Shown here: piece by piece, positions 16,186 through 24,427 of the stretch
Numbering within the stretch: the first letter of the stretch is position 1
How the letters are laid out: each line of letters starts with the position of its first letter
Assembly (NCBI GenBank): GCA_913019905.1
Contig: CAJVZD010000055.1
Location: forward strand, 1-32,233
Reading direction: 5' to 3'
DNA: 32,233 nt
Source of the DNA: an uncultured Cellvibrionales bacterium
GTDB lineage: Bacteria > Pseudomonadota > Gammaproteobacteria > Pseudomonadales > Dasaniaceae
The notes under the pieces: model-generated
The model's input: only the letters and a program-made list of their open reading frames with translations
Told to the model about the DNA's origin: nothing
The model's database searches: none
Translations under genes and position numbers: made by a program

Positions 16186-17013
16186 TTATTTTGATCGGTA
16201 GACGATACCGGGTCGACACTGGACCATGTCAAAAAGATCGGTCGAGCCAACCAAGCTCTCGGATGCACCCAGAATCAAATAACCGCCAGGTCGTAATGAT
16301 CCGTGTAACCGCCTGAAAATGTCTGTTTTGAGCTCTGCGGAAAAATAAATTAAGACGTTTCGACAAAAAATAATATCAAACTTTCCCAGACTCGCGTAAC
16401 TATCCATCAAATTTAATGGCTGAAACCTTACCCGTCGACTGATTTCTTTTTTTACCCGCCATACGCCCCCGGAACCAGGCTCAAAAAACTGTTTTAACCG
16501 CTCCTGCGACAAGCCCCGCCCCAGAGAAAGGCTATCGTATTCCGCGTCCTTACAGCACTCCAACATAGAACGGGATAAATCGGTGGCAACAATTTCAACG
16601 GACTGTTTAAGCGCCCCGGGATTAGATTTTGAAAACTCTTCAGTCATCATGCTAATCGAATAGGGTTCCTGACCAGATGAGCAAGCCGCAGACCAAATAC
16701 GTATAGGTCTATTTGAAGATTTTAGTTCCGGCAATAGCCTTTCTTTCATGATATTGAACGGGTGAGAATCTCTGAACCAAAGAGTTTCATTAGTCGTCAT
16801 GGCGTCGACGACGGACTCTTTAAGAGCACGATTCGAAAATTGCTGAAGCTTACTGATTAAATGCCCCAGATTATCAATTTTTTCCTCGGACATTAGTTTT
16901 TTTAAGCGACTTGCGACCAAATATTGCTTGTTATCTCCAAGCACAATCCCACACGCCTTCGCTAAAAAATCTCTAAACTCTTTATACTCTGCTGCTGCAG
17001 ACTCAACACTCAT
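16186..17013 (-). CDS. cheR: Chemotaxis protein methyltransferase CheR
   Basis: Transfers methyl groups from S-adenosylmethionine to glutamates of chemoreceptors, setting adaptation. It has 275 residues from the ATG I chose. Motifs are MTTNETLWFRDSHPF (72-86), the SAM-binding loop IWSAACSSGQEPYS (106-119) and FDIIFCRNVLIYF (212-224). The frame stays open to a TTG at 17046, but the ATG at 17013 has an AGGA ribosome site about eight bases ahead and gives the normal family length. It lies between cheV and flgB on the same strand, 303 bases after cheV. Confidence 0.96.
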   Translation of the reverse strand: MSVESAAAEYKEFRDFLAKACGIVLGDNKQYLVASRLKKLMSEEKIDNLGHLISKLQQFSNRALKESVVDAMTTNETLWFRDSHPFNIMKERLLPELKSSNRPIRIWSAACSSGQEPYSISMMTEEFSKSNPGALKQSVEIVATDLSRSMLECCKDAEYDSLSLGRGLSQERLKQFFEPGSGGVWRVKKEISRRVRFQPLNLMDSYASLGKFDIIFCRNVLIYFSAELKTDIFRRLHGSLRPGGYLILGASESLVGSTDLFDMVQCRPGIVYRSK

Positions 17014-17083
17014 TCGAAAATCCTGCAAAGTCAGGAAAAAATTCAATCATACTGCATGCTACCCAAATGTGGTTACGTTCACC

Positions 17084-17115
17084 GGAAAAATAGTGGAAAA
17101 ATAGTGGAAAAATTA
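17084..17115. repeat. Short tandem repeat, 11-base unit, in the cheV-cheR gap
   Basis: GGAAAAATAGT occurs twice in succession, followed by a third partial copy (GGAAAAATTA). The unit length is one helical turn with phased A-tracts, so the segment may be intrinsically bent. It lies 70 bases before cheR. The rest of the 303-base gap has no recognisable promoter, terminator or small gene. Confidence 0.7.
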
Positions 17116-17316
17116 ATATGAGTCTGACCTAACGCTACTCACCTGAACTTGCAAAGTACGAAAGTGTTGGCGGTCCTGAGTTTAAACCTGAACACAGCTA
17201 AGCCCGCTATTCTCCCATGTCAAACTTATTTCAAGAGTTTTTCTTATCATTTCTCGAGCTATATAAGGAAACTAACACCTTCAAAAAGTCTCAACTGCTG
17301 AATACCTAATCCAGCC

Positions 17317-18258
17317 TTACTCAACGGTGGTACCCGTAACATCCTTTATTCTGTCTGATACCATAGTCGCTAACTGATCCGGATTAAACTTCGCTAAAAA
17401 GTTATCAGCCCCAACTTTTTTAACCATTGCCTGGTTGAATACACCGCTTAGGGAAGTATGGAGAACGACATGTAAGCCCGCCAACCGAGGATCATTTCTT
17501 ACCGCCGCAGTTAAGGTATAGCCGTCCATCTCTGGCATTTCGATATCCGATATCATGACCAAAAACTTAGACTTAACGTCCTCTCCGCTGTCAGCCAGGC
17601 TATTCAGGTAATCGAGCGCCTGACGACCATCATTCAGCAGGGTAGTTTCTACTCCAACGGTTTCCACACAACGTTTGATCTGTTTTCGAGCGATTGCCGA
17701 ATCATCAACAATAAGGACGTGCAACTCAGATGCTGCGATAGAAACATCCTCTTCAATAACCCCCTCCGATATTTCCTCGATAACCGGAGAGACCTCAGAT
17801 AGTACTTTTTCTACATCAATTATCTCTACCAATTTTCCATCGACTTCAGTGACAGCCGTAAGATAATGCGCACTCCCCGAGCCCTTGGGTGGCGGATGGA
17901 TTGACTCCCAATTGATATTAATAATACGCTCTACCGCTTTAACCAGAAATCCCTGCGTCGCATTGTTATATTCCGTAATAATCACAAAGCAATTCTCTAC
18001 ATCCTCCAACGCTGCCTGCCCGGTTGCCAGACTTAAGTCCATCATCGAAATGGTTCCACCACGAATATGTGCAATCCCTCTCACCACTTGATTGCTCTGA
18101 GGCATTACCGTCAACTCTGGACATTGCAGCACCTCTTTAACTTTAAACACATTGATACCGTAAACCTGATCGCCATTGAGCTGAAATAACAATAATTCCA
18201 AGCGGTTTTGCCCAACCAATTGTGTTCGCTGGTTTACACCATCTAAAACGCCAGCCAT
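17317..18258 (-). CDS. cheV: Chemotaxis coupling/adaptation protein CheV
   Basis: CheV joins a CheW-like coupling domain (about 15-160, with ELLLFQLNGDQVYGINVFKV and VVRGIAHIRGGTISMMDLS) to a receiver domain (about 178-305). The receiver shows HVLIVDDSAIARKQI with Asp185/Asp186 and the phosphorylation site Asp238 in ISDIEMPEMDGY. At the later conserved position the sequence is FLAKFNPDQL with the expected Lys. It tethers CheA to receptors and probably acts as a phosphate sink. It has 313 residues, the family norm. The start has a GGAG ribosome site. It is divergent from flgA and leads the cheV-cheR-flg direction. Confidence 0.96.
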   Translation of the reverse strand: MAGVLDGVNQRTQLVGQNRLELLLFQLNGDQVYGINVFKVKEVLQCPELTVMPQSNQVVRGIAHIRGGTISMMDLSLATGQAALEDVENCFVIITEYNNATQGFLVKAVERIININWESIHPPPKGSGSAHYLTAVTEVDGKLVEIIDVEKVLSEVSPVIEEISEGVIEEDVSIAASELHVLIVDDSAIARKQIKRCVETVGVETTLLNDGRQALDYLNSLADSGEDVKSKFLVMISDIEMPEMDGYTLTAAVRNDPRLAGLHVVLHTSLSGVFNQAMVKKVGADNFLAKFNPDQLATMVSDRIKDVTGTTVE

Positions 18259-18391
18259 AAATCACTCCAATTTTTTAACATTTAGCGAAAACAACAAAAA
18301 TCACGGTCAACGCGGCTTCTCATCAGCATGTAATATTCAACACAAGCACAGCGACAAGACGGCCTATTAATTACCCGAAAAATCTAGATGT

Positions 18392-18407
18392 AGGCACATT
18401 TATTGCT
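18392..18407 (+). promoter_or_regulatory. Sigma54-like promoter upstream of flgA
   Basis: AGGCACATTTATTGCT keeps GG-N10-GC with two differences from the -24 consensus. It points toward flgA, leaving a leader of about 140 nt. No convincing sigma54 or sigma28 site faces cheV in this 302-base divergent gap, and no CGGCA palindrome is present. Confidence 0.6.
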
Positions 18408-18560
18408 TAATTCATCACAGAAAGTAATTTGTGACAAGTTTCCGTCAGTACAAGGCGCAATTCTAAACCGTTGAAGGTAATTGACAATACCGGTTTACAT
18501 TATCGACCATTGCGGAAAATTATTTAATCAGTTTCTGAATTTAAAGCATAGGCCAAGATC

Positions 18561-19274
18561 ATGATAATTCGTAGTTTTTTACCGATTTTATGCTCCTTGA
18601 TCGCCATACATACGAATTTCGTCTATGCGGATGTGAAAGCAGAGCACATACGCGAGAGCATTAAATTATTTATGGCGGGCCATTTAGAAGACCTTAACCA
18701 ACAGTACGGAAAAACAGTTTCAACAAGCTTTAAAATAGGAGCACTAGACGCACGCTTAAATATGCCAGACTGTCCTTCACCACTAACGGTTGAGTTAAAA
18801 TCTTCAACTACTGTCGGCCACACTAACGTTCGCGTAAGTTGCCAGCATAGCTCGCCATGGACAATTTTTATACCGGTAACCGTTAACCTCTATCGCCAGG
18901 TCGTAACCACCTTAACCCCCATTAGCAAAGGAACAATAGTTACCCAGCAACACTTGCAAACTAGGAAAGTAGCGGTCGGATCACTTAACGGCACTTACTA
19001 CACAGAGGTTAATGCTCTGGTCGGCATGCAAGCAAAACGGAACATAAGAGCAGACACCGCGGTTTTAGAAACATTCCTGGAACTTCCTGTTCTCGTCAAG
19101 CGGGGCGAAGCGGTTGTTATGTCTGCAAAAAGCGGCTCGCTAATGGTTAAGATGCAAGGGACAGCGCTCAAAGATGGCCATGGAGGCGAACAAATTCGAG
19201 TTCGGAATACGCAGTCTAAACGGATAATTAATGCGCGGGTGACTGGACCAGGCCAAGTTGCCGTAGCAATGTAA
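18561..19274 (+). CDS. flgA: P-ring assembly chaperone FlgA
   Basis: Periplasmic chaperone that helps FlgI form the P ring. It has 237 residues with a Sec signal (MIIRSFLPILCSLIAIHTNF, probable cleavage after VYA at 23). The C-terminal half is an SAF-type domain (LTPISKGTIVTQQHLQTRKV, then LVGMQAKRNIRADTAV) ending with the FlgA signature VKRGEAVVMSAKSGSLMVKM and IRVRNTQSKRIINARVTGPG. It reads divergently from cheV and is followed by flgM after 195 bases. Confidence 0.95.
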   Translation: MIIRSFLPILCSLIAIHTNFVYADVKAEHIRESIKLFMAGHLEDLNQQYGKTVSTSFKIGALDARLNMPDCPSPLTVELKSSTTVGHTNVRVSCQHSSPWTIFIPVTVNLYRQVVTTLTPISKGTIVTQQHLQTRKVAVGSLNGTYYTEVNALVGMQAKRNIRADTAVLETFLELPVLVKRGEAVVMSAKSGSLMVKMQGTALKDGHGGEQIRVRNTQSKRIINARVTGPGQVAVAM

Positions 19275-19391
19275 TGACACAAAAACAGACGAAAATTTTG
19301 CTACAGCAACAGACAAATAATGCTGCTGGATCGGAATACGAAAATAGGTGAAAAAAGAACCAGAAACAGGTAAATATTTGGACTGATATGT

Positions 19392-19418
19392 TAAAGTTAA
19401 ACGTGTAACTGCCGATAG
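19392..19418 (+). promoter_or_regulatory. Sigma28 (FliA) promoter of flgM
   Basis: TAAAGTTA, an 11-base spacer and GCCGATAG match the FliA consensus at 14 of 16 positions. It lies about 50 bases before the flgM start, giving a leader of about 40 nt, and fits the known feedback in which FliA drives its own anti-sigma factor. Confidence 0.9.
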
Positions 19419-19469
19419 TTACACTGATCGTTCTATTATTTGCCAATTGCACAAACATGGATATTGAAA

Positions 19470-19787
19470 ATGGTTATTAATATCAACAACTTAGGACACC
19501 CAGTAAATTCAGGGTCCCAAAGTGGGAAAGCAGATGTAGCTGCTTCTCCTCAACAGAAATCAGGTGACTCTGCTACTGCGGAAAAAACGCCGGATGGCAG
19601 CCAAGTTGAACTAAGCAGCCAGGCGAGTACGTTGAAAACTGCGGAAGAAAAAATACAAAGCCTTCCGGAGGTCGATAGTGACCGGGTCGCTAGTATTAAG
19701 GCAGCCTTAGAGAAAGGTGATTTCAAGATAGATAACCAATCTCTAGCAGACAAAATGTTAGCGACCGACGCACTACTGGGGCAATAG
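19470..19787 (+). CDS. flgM: Anti-sigma28 factor FlgM
   Basis: Binds FliA and keeps late flagellar promoters silent until the hook is complete, when FlgM is exported. It has 105 residues from the ATG (MVININNLGHPVNS). The frame is open upstream to a TTG at 19440, but that start would fall only about 20 bases after the -10. The N-terminal half is disordered and rich in Ser, Ala and Lys. The C-terminal half carries the sigma-binding helices (VDSDRVASIKAALEKGDF, then DNQSLADKMLATDALL). It is separated from flgN by 222 bases, wider than usual. Confidence 0.93.
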   Translation: MVININNLGHPVNSGSQSGKADVAASPQQKSGDSATAEKTPDGSQVELSSQASTLKTAEEKIQSLPEVDSDRVASIKAALEKGDFKIDNQSLADKMLATDALLGQ

Positions 19788-20009
19788 CATAGGACACCGT
19801 ACAGCACAGTAAAATGAATAGAAATACGGGTGCACCATTTGAACACTAGTCCGGCAAAGCTAGCGATCAATAGCCCAACAAGCAGCTAATCAAAAACCAT
19901 CATTTTTACTGTCATACATTGCAATCGACAGGAGATGATCTAGCTGCAAGAGCATGACCAGAACCATGACAAGAACCGTGAATAGCAACGATCAAAAGAG
20001 GCCTCCAAA

Positions 20010-20489
20010 ATGAAAGATAGCAACTCTACGCTATGGGCAGAACTCAAAACTATTTTCGAACAAGACATTCCTGCAACAGCCCAGCTCCTAACCCTACTTC
20101 AAAATGAGCGAAGCACGCTGGAAACCCGTAACTACGACGAGTTTCATAAAATTATCGGTCAAAAACAGACTCTACTTGCACTTCTCGAAAATCACGCTGC
20201 AATTCGCCAGCAACTATTACAAAAAGCAGGTTTCAATGACGAAGCCAGCTCATTACAGGCCGCTACGCAGCATGCACCCATTGTCGCCAAAGCATGGAGA
20301 GATCTCGGTGAGCAATGGTCTCGCTGCCAAGAGTTAAATGAGATTAACGAACGCATAGCCAGTCGCACTCGCCTTGTGGTAAGCCAAATTCTCGATTTAT
20401 TACGCGGTCAAAATACCCGGGAAAAACTTTACGACGGCAAAGGCAATACAAACAATTCCTCTGCAGGAAGATCGATAACGAGCGCTTAG
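20010..20489 (+). CDS. flgN: Flagellar export chaperone FlgN
   Basis: Cytosolic chaperone for the hook-associated proteins FlgK and FlgL. It has 159 residues and is mostly helical, with a short-chain pattern typical of FlgN: LLQNERSTLETRNYDEFHKI, then IGQKQTLLALLENHAAIRQQ. The central region ends in a SRCQELNEINERIASRTR-like stretch and RQ/LDLLRGQ near the C-terminus. A purine-rich AGAGG site lies about a dozen bases before the ATG. It is the last flagellar gene and converges with the arsenosugar-type trio (100 bases apart, no clear terminator seen). Confidence 0.88.
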   Translation: MKDSNSTLWAELKTIFEQDIPATAQLLTLLQNERSTLETRNYDEFHKIIGQKQTLLALLENHAAIRQQLLQKAGFNDEASSLQAATQHAPIVAKAWRDLGEQWSRCQELNEINERIASRTRLVVSQILDLLRGQNTREKLYDGKGNTNNSSAGRSITSA

Positions 20490-20589
20490 CAGCGCCATGT
20501 AGGAAGGGAACATTGACTCCCTCATTAACTCTCGGAATAGTTATATCTCTTCAAAAATTTAACAACGAATAAGTAGCGCCCTTGACTAA

Positions 20590-21276
20590 TTATAGAGATT
20601 CATTGGCCAACGACTCAATACCGAATAGTAATTGCGGCATTTCCTTCCTTAAAGTCCGTAAATCTTCAGGCCGATCAATATCCGAGAGAAATGGCATTTC
20701 ACTCCAGCAGACACCGTGATCTTTTAGCTTCGTTCTGGTCTGGGTAAGAACCTTGTCACTTCCCCACTCGATATCACAAAAAAGCCAATGATAAAGACTC
20801 TTAAATCCGATTAGTACGTACCCACCATCATCGGCCGGCCCCAATACAATATCGTTATCAGTTAAAGCAGCCCTTGCTTGCTGCAGATACTCGCCATCGA
20901 TATAGGGGCAATCGGTCCCAATAATAAGCACTGATTTCTGCACCATATTCTCTGCCCCACTAGCTCCGTCCGCAACCATGGCAATTTCTGCAGCGTTATA
21001 CATCCGTTGCCCAAGGTCTTCGCCAAACTGATAGCTAATCGCTACGGAATGTAATGCCTGAAGACGCTCCCACCATTCGTGGTGACTACCGACGCATAGC
21101 TCTAGCTTCATCTCGGATACGTTTGCCACGGTAGCCAAACAATGCTCAACCAAATTTTGATGTAATAAAGCCGATTGATTTACATCCAGGAATGGCTGCA
21201 TCCGGGTTTTAACTGCACCGGGAATCGGGGCTTTAGCAAAGATCAGCAACGTACAGCTGCCAGACTTAGCCTCCAT
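20590..21276 (-). CDS. Glycosyltransferase-like protein, rSAM/selenodomain-associated type 1 (TIGR04282-like)
   Basis: A 228-residue nucleotidyl/glycosyltransferase-fold protein. LLIFAKAPIPGAVKTRM (10-26) is the family's phosphate-binding start. IIGTDCPYIDGEYLQQAR and LGPADDGGYVLIGFK carry the probable metal- and substrate-binding Asp residues. Proteins of this family are encoded beside ArsS radical SAM proteins and a GT2-like partner, and are thought to act in arsenosugar or related sugar-conjugate synthesis. The exact reaction is not established by sequence. Its start overlaps the upstream gene by 11 bases, so translation is probably coupled. It is the last gene of the operon. Confidence 0.85.
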   Translation of the reverse strand: MEAKSGSCTLLIFAKAPIPGAVKTRMQPFLDVNQSALLHQNLVEHCLATVANVSEMKLELCVGSHHEWWERLQALHSVAISYQFGEDLGQRMYNAAEIAMVADGASGAENMVQKSVLIIGTDCPYIDGEYLQQARAALTDNDIVLGPADDGGYVLIGFKSLYHWLFCDIEWGSDKVLTQTRTKLKDHGVCWSEMPFLSDIDRPEDLRTLRKEMPQLLFGIESLANESL

Positions 21277-21994
21277 AATAAAACCTATGAAGTCTTTGTG
21301 GGTCTACGCCGAAAAAATAGGCCAGCCTTAAAGACCACATTAGTAATATCGTATTAAGTATTCCATTTTCTTCCCAGCGCCGGCTCGAGGTCGTGGCTTT
21401 GGATCGGTAAACAAGCGGCTCACTTAATGAACGCAAACATTTACTGATGGCAACATCTTCCATCAACGGTATTTCGGGAAATAACCCAACAGAATTGAAG
21501 ACGCTTTTTCGCACAAATATACACTGATCTCCTGTAGCCACTTTTGTCAAACAGGAGCGTAAATTGACGGCCTTTTCTATTATCCTAAACATAATGGAAT
21601 GTCCGCATAAACGAATACGGAAAAAACCCCATAATAGCTGGCTCTGGTCAATGGAAATTTTCCAGGATTGAATGTCACTCGGAAGCTGAGTGTCTGCGTG
21701 TAGAAACAGCAACCATTGACCTTTAGCATAAACGGAACCTGCATTCATTTGCCGGGATCGCCCCTTTGGACCCTGAACTAACTGATCCACCAGCGGCGCG
21801 GCCAAAGATTTTGTCCCATCGGCGCTTCCGCCATCGACGACAATGATTTCAAAACCTTGCTTTCTTAAAGACTGCAAAGGCCTCAAGCTCTCTTCTATCG
21901 ACTTCGACTCATTTAATGTAGGAATAATTATACTTACAAGTACCGTCTCTTTATCCTCATGTCGGTGCTCGTCATCGATATGAGCGTTAGTCAT
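21266..21994 (-). CDS. GT2-family glycosyltransferase, rSAM/selenodomain-associated type 2 (TIGR04283-like)
   Basis: A 242-residue family 2 glycosyltransferase. It has VSIIIPTLNESKSI (20-33), IIVVDGGSADGTKSL with the nucleotide-binding Asp, and LLFLHADTQLPSD with the metal-binding Asp motif. KGRSRQMNAGS is typical of this subgroup. It lacks membrane segments. It overlaps the ArsS-like gene by eight bases at its start and the type-1 transferase by 11 at its end, so the three make one operon. The substrate is inferred from neighbours only. Confidence 0.87.
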   Translation of the reverse strand: MTNAHIDDEHRHEDKETVLVSIIIPTLNESKSIEESLRPLQSLRKQGFEIIVVDGGSADGTKSLAAPLVDQLVQGPKGRSRQMNAGSVYAKGQWLLFLHADTQLPSDIQSWKISIDQSQLLWGFFRIRLCGHSIMFRIIEKAVNLRSCLTKVATGDQCIFVRKSVFNSVGLFPEIPLMEDVAISKCLRSLSEPLVYRSKATTSSRRWEENGILNTILLMWSLRLAYFFGVDPQRLHRFYYGG

Positions 21995-22955
21995 TAAGAG
22001 CGCCGCCGCAACTGCTACCTTGACCGGCAGTACAACCGAAACAATGATCTCCGATCATAATCTCATTACCCTTAACATCAACACCTAACACATCAGATAA
22101 ATGTGTCTTCTTGAGATCTGAACTGATCAAACGTAAAGGAAGCTCCAGCATCTGATTAAAATCACAATCGTAAACATAACCTTGCCAGTCAACACTAATA
22201 AGGTTACGGCACATAACAGTCTGTAAATTCTCAGTCTGGTAATTTGATTTAAGCAAATCCATATAATGATTAAATTCACCCTTTGACATTAGAACGCTGC
22301 CAAAGCGACTGATAGGCATATTAGTTATCGTAAACAACTGATCAAATTCGATGCCGTAGTTAGCTTTAAGCTCTTCCTTATAGTCTGCTTCAAGCTGAAC
22401 TTGCGGTGGTGGTAAAACAGCATCAATGGGGTTAAACACCAAATTGAGTTGCCGCTCTCCATCTACACCATATCCCAGTTTGTTCAGTAATTGCAGGGCC
22501 TCTATACTCTCTATGAAGACGCCTTTTCCCCGCTGTTTCTCTACATTCTCCTCGCTATAACAGGGTAAAGACGCTGTAACCGTAACTTTCATTTCGGCCA
22601 AAAATTCCGCCAAACCCTCGTATCCCTCCTCATGCAAGATGGTCAGATTACATCGGTCAATGACCTCAATACCTAAATCTCGAGCGGCACGAACCAAATA
22701 GCGAAAATGCGGGTTCATTTCCGGCGCGCCGCCAGTAAGATCAAGTATTTTAATATTATGTTGTTCCGCAAAAGCTAATACAAGATCGATAGTCCCGAGA
22801 TCCATTATTTCAGTACGGCTGGGCCCTGCATTGACGTGACAATGAACGCAACTCAAATTGCACTTATATCCCAAATTCACCTGTAATATATCTAACTGCG
22901 AACGGTTTATAAGGGGAAAATCGGTTTCTAATAGAAGCGGACGGCTATCCAACAT
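21987..22955 (-). CDS. arsS: Radical SAM protein, ArsS-like (arsenosugar biosynthesis)
   Basis: A 322-residue radical SAM enzyme. The CNLSCVHC motif (Cys32, Cys36, Cys39) binds the [4Fe-4S] cluster, and DLTGGAPEMNPHFR is the SAM-binding GGE-like motif in its GGAPE variant. The C-terminus HCFGCTAGQGSSCGGAL is the extra Cys-rich tail of the ArsS family. Family members are proposed to attach the 5'-deoxyadenosyl group to dimethylarsinous acid in arsenosugar synthesis. In some bacteria the tail carries selenocysteine; here the positions read as Cys codons. The ArsM methyltransferase that makes its substrate is not next to it in this window. The ATG has only a weak GAG ribosome site. Confidence 0.88.
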   Translation of the reverse strand: MLDSRPLLLETDFPLINRSQLDILQVNLGYKCNLSCVHCHVNAGPSRTEIMDLGTIDLVLAFAEQHNIKILDLTGGAPEMNPHFRYLVRAARDLGIEVIDRCNLTILHEEGYEGLAEFLAEMKVTVTASLPCYSEENVEKQRGKGVFIESIEALQLLNKLGYGVDGERQLNLVFNPIDAVLPPPQVQLEADYKEELKANYGIEFDQLFTITNMPISRFGSVLMSKGEFNHYMDLLKSNYQTENLQTVMCRNLISVDWQGYVYDCDFNQMLELPLRLISSDLKKTHLSDVLGVDVKGNEIMIGDHCFGCTAGQGSSCGGALND

Positions 22956-23265
22956 AAAGAAGATACTCTTTCATATTCTGTCAATCTAAAGGGTAGAGAC
23001 CAAATGCAAGACGCTTTTGGTACTTGCGTTTTGAGTGAAATCCATCGTAGGTTTATGTCGATCAAACCGTCATTCCCAACATGGATGCCTATTGTACTCT
23101 CAAAGGTACATATTAGTCTCTTGGATACCTTATTTGTTACATTTCAAGTGGAGCATTGTGGAAATTGGTTGCAGCGCGGCCAGATCTAAGCAAAGTCAAA
23201 CCTTAAAACATTCTGCGCAAAGAACTAAAGAAGAAAAATAATTTGAAATAAAATTGCTCAATTTA
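22956..23265. other. Intergenic region between arsS and tRNA-Arg, no gene supported
   Basis: This 310-base gap is AT-rich. A 61-codon plus-strand frame (23004-23189) has no clear ribosome site or recognisable motif. A TTGACA on the minus strand (22979-22984) has no -10 at proper spacing. I cannot call a promoter for the arsS operon with confidence. Confidence 0.5.
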
Positions 23266-23294
23266 TTGGCTAACGAGGAAACAATCGCTACACT
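23266..23294 (+). promoter_or_regulatory. Probable sigma70 promoter of tRNA-Arg
   Basis: TTGGCT (23266) and TACACT (23289) are separated by 17 bases, each 4 of 6 to consensus. A C-rich discriminator (CGACCGC) follows and transcription would start about 17 bases before the tRNA. Confidence 0.45.
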
Positions 23295-23317
23295 ACCGAC
23301 CGCTTGTAAAACATACT

Positions 23318-23394
23318 GCCCCGGTGGCACAGCTGGATAGCGCGGCCCCCTCCTAAGGGGCAGGTCAGAGGTTCGAATCCTCTTCGGGGCACCA
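23318..23394 (+). tRNA. tRNA-Arg, anticodon CCU
   Basis: A full cloverleaf can be drawn. The acceptor is GCCCCGG with TCGGGGC (one G-U). The anticodon stem is GCCCC/GGGGC with loop CTCCTAA, so the anticodon is CCT, reading AGG. The T stem is AGAGG/CCTCT with TTCGAAT in the loop, and CCA is encoded at the end. The D stem has one A-C mismatch. It stands alone, with no integrase or phage gene next to it. Confidence 0.95.
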
Positions 23395-23462
23395 ACTTCT
23401 TAATTGTGCGAACAGTCTATCTTTACGGTAGAAATTACGACTTCAACACAAATTAAAAATCG

Positions 23463-24128
23463 TCACACTGGGCCTGCATAATAAATCCTCACCGTGCGAA
23501 ACTCGTCAAACTCGTCCATATCCGGTATTGTAGTGCCGTCACATTGCGCGATTAGGCGATAACGGGGAAAGTTAAAGTTTTTTATTCTTGAGTCTGCCAC
23601 CAATACTTCTCCCGCCCTTTCTTGGAAAGTTGTCAACCAAGGTAAATTGGCTCTGTCATAAAGTACATCAGCCGCAATAATTAAATCAATTGACTCTTGA
23701 ATGTCAGCAAAATCACTATAAAGTTTAATATCTACGGTATTTTGTTGTGAATTATATTTCGTTGCCAGCAGCGCATCAGGATCAGTATCGCAAGCAATCA
23801 CCTCTAGCGCGCCCGCTTTTGCGGCGGCTATCGCGACAACACCCGATCCAGAGCCAAAATCCAGTACTCGCTTTCCACGAATCCACTCCGGACTATCTAG
23901 AATAAATTTAGCTAGAACCTGTCCACTAGCCCAACAAAAAGCCCAGTAAGCAGGGTTTTCCATAATCAAAACTATATCATTCTGGCTAAGCTGTTGTTGC
24001 GGAAAGTCTGCATTAATCAAAAACAAATCAATAGAGGTGGCTGAGGGTAGCGTCACCAATTCGATACGTGCTGAGGGCAACCCTTTTTGTATAGCTGCTG
24101 TCAGAGTTGGGTGAATGATTCGCGGCAT
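23463..24128 (-). CDS. Class I SAM-dependent methyltransferase, Nnt1/ETFB-methyltransferase-like
   Basis: A 221-residue methyltransferase. The SAM-binding loop VLDFGSGSGVVAIAAAKAGA (about 98-117) and the acidic VIACDTDPDALLATKYN follow the Rossmann pattern; LIIAADVLYDRANLP is the motif-IV region. The preceding block ENPAYWAFCWASGQVLAKFI is characteristic of the COG3897 group, which includes predicted nicotinamide N-methylases and protein-lysine methyltransferases of the METTL20/PrmA-like kind. The substrate cannot be read from sequence. The gene is alone, divergent from uppP and downstream of the tRNA on the other strand. Confidence 0.82.
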   Translation of the reverse strand: MPRIIHPTLTAAIQKGLPSARIELVTLPSATSIDLFLINADFPQQQLSQNDIVLIMENPAYWAFCWASGQVLAKFILDSPEWIRGKRVLDFGSGSGVVAIAAAKAGALEVIACDTDPDALLATKYNSQQNTVDIKLYSDFADIQESIDLIIAADVLYDRANLPWLTTFQERAGEVLVADSRIKNFNFPRYRLIAQCDGTTIPDMDEFDEFRTVRIYYAGPV

Positions 24129-24427
24129 GCCGATTATCCTTTTTGATTCTCATCATATTTTTCAATTGCAACGGCACGTAGGGTTAGAGCGACAATGAGA
24201 CCACTAATTGATTTGTCGACTATTAATTCAATCAAAACCCTACATCCCGGCAACAATGCTTGTACTACTCTAGAACCACACTATCCAGTGACAAAGGCAT
24301 ACATTTCGTAATATTATGGCTGGCGAAAATTAACTGGAAGCCATTACTCTGTCGACTTCCTCTGACGGTATTGCTACGCAACAGTTCATGCATTTTTTAC
24401 AAACGTAAGTTTTTCAGGAGCAATTTT

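Noticed and set aside
17084..17115. CRISPR-like array
   Set aside because: The units are 11 bases, contiguous and without spacers, and no cas gene is present.
21987..22955. Selenocysteine in the ArsS-like protein
   Set aside because: The tail positions are read as Cys codons and the frame ends in an ordinary stop; no in-frame UGA needing recoding is apparent.
23004..23189. Small plus-strand gene of 61 codons before tRNA-Arg
   Set aside because: No clear ribosome site, no recognised motif and ordinary AT-rich composition; chance frame more likely.
23318..23394. tRNA-Arg(CCU) as an integration site of a genomic island
   Set aside because: tRNA genes are common island sites, but there is no integrase, no repeat of the tRNA 3' end that I could find, and the flanking genes are ordinary chromosomal genes.
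24260..24427. N-terminal extension of UppP
   Set aside because: The extra 56 codons match nothing in the family, while the TTG at 24428 has a good ribosome site and gives the normal N-terminus.
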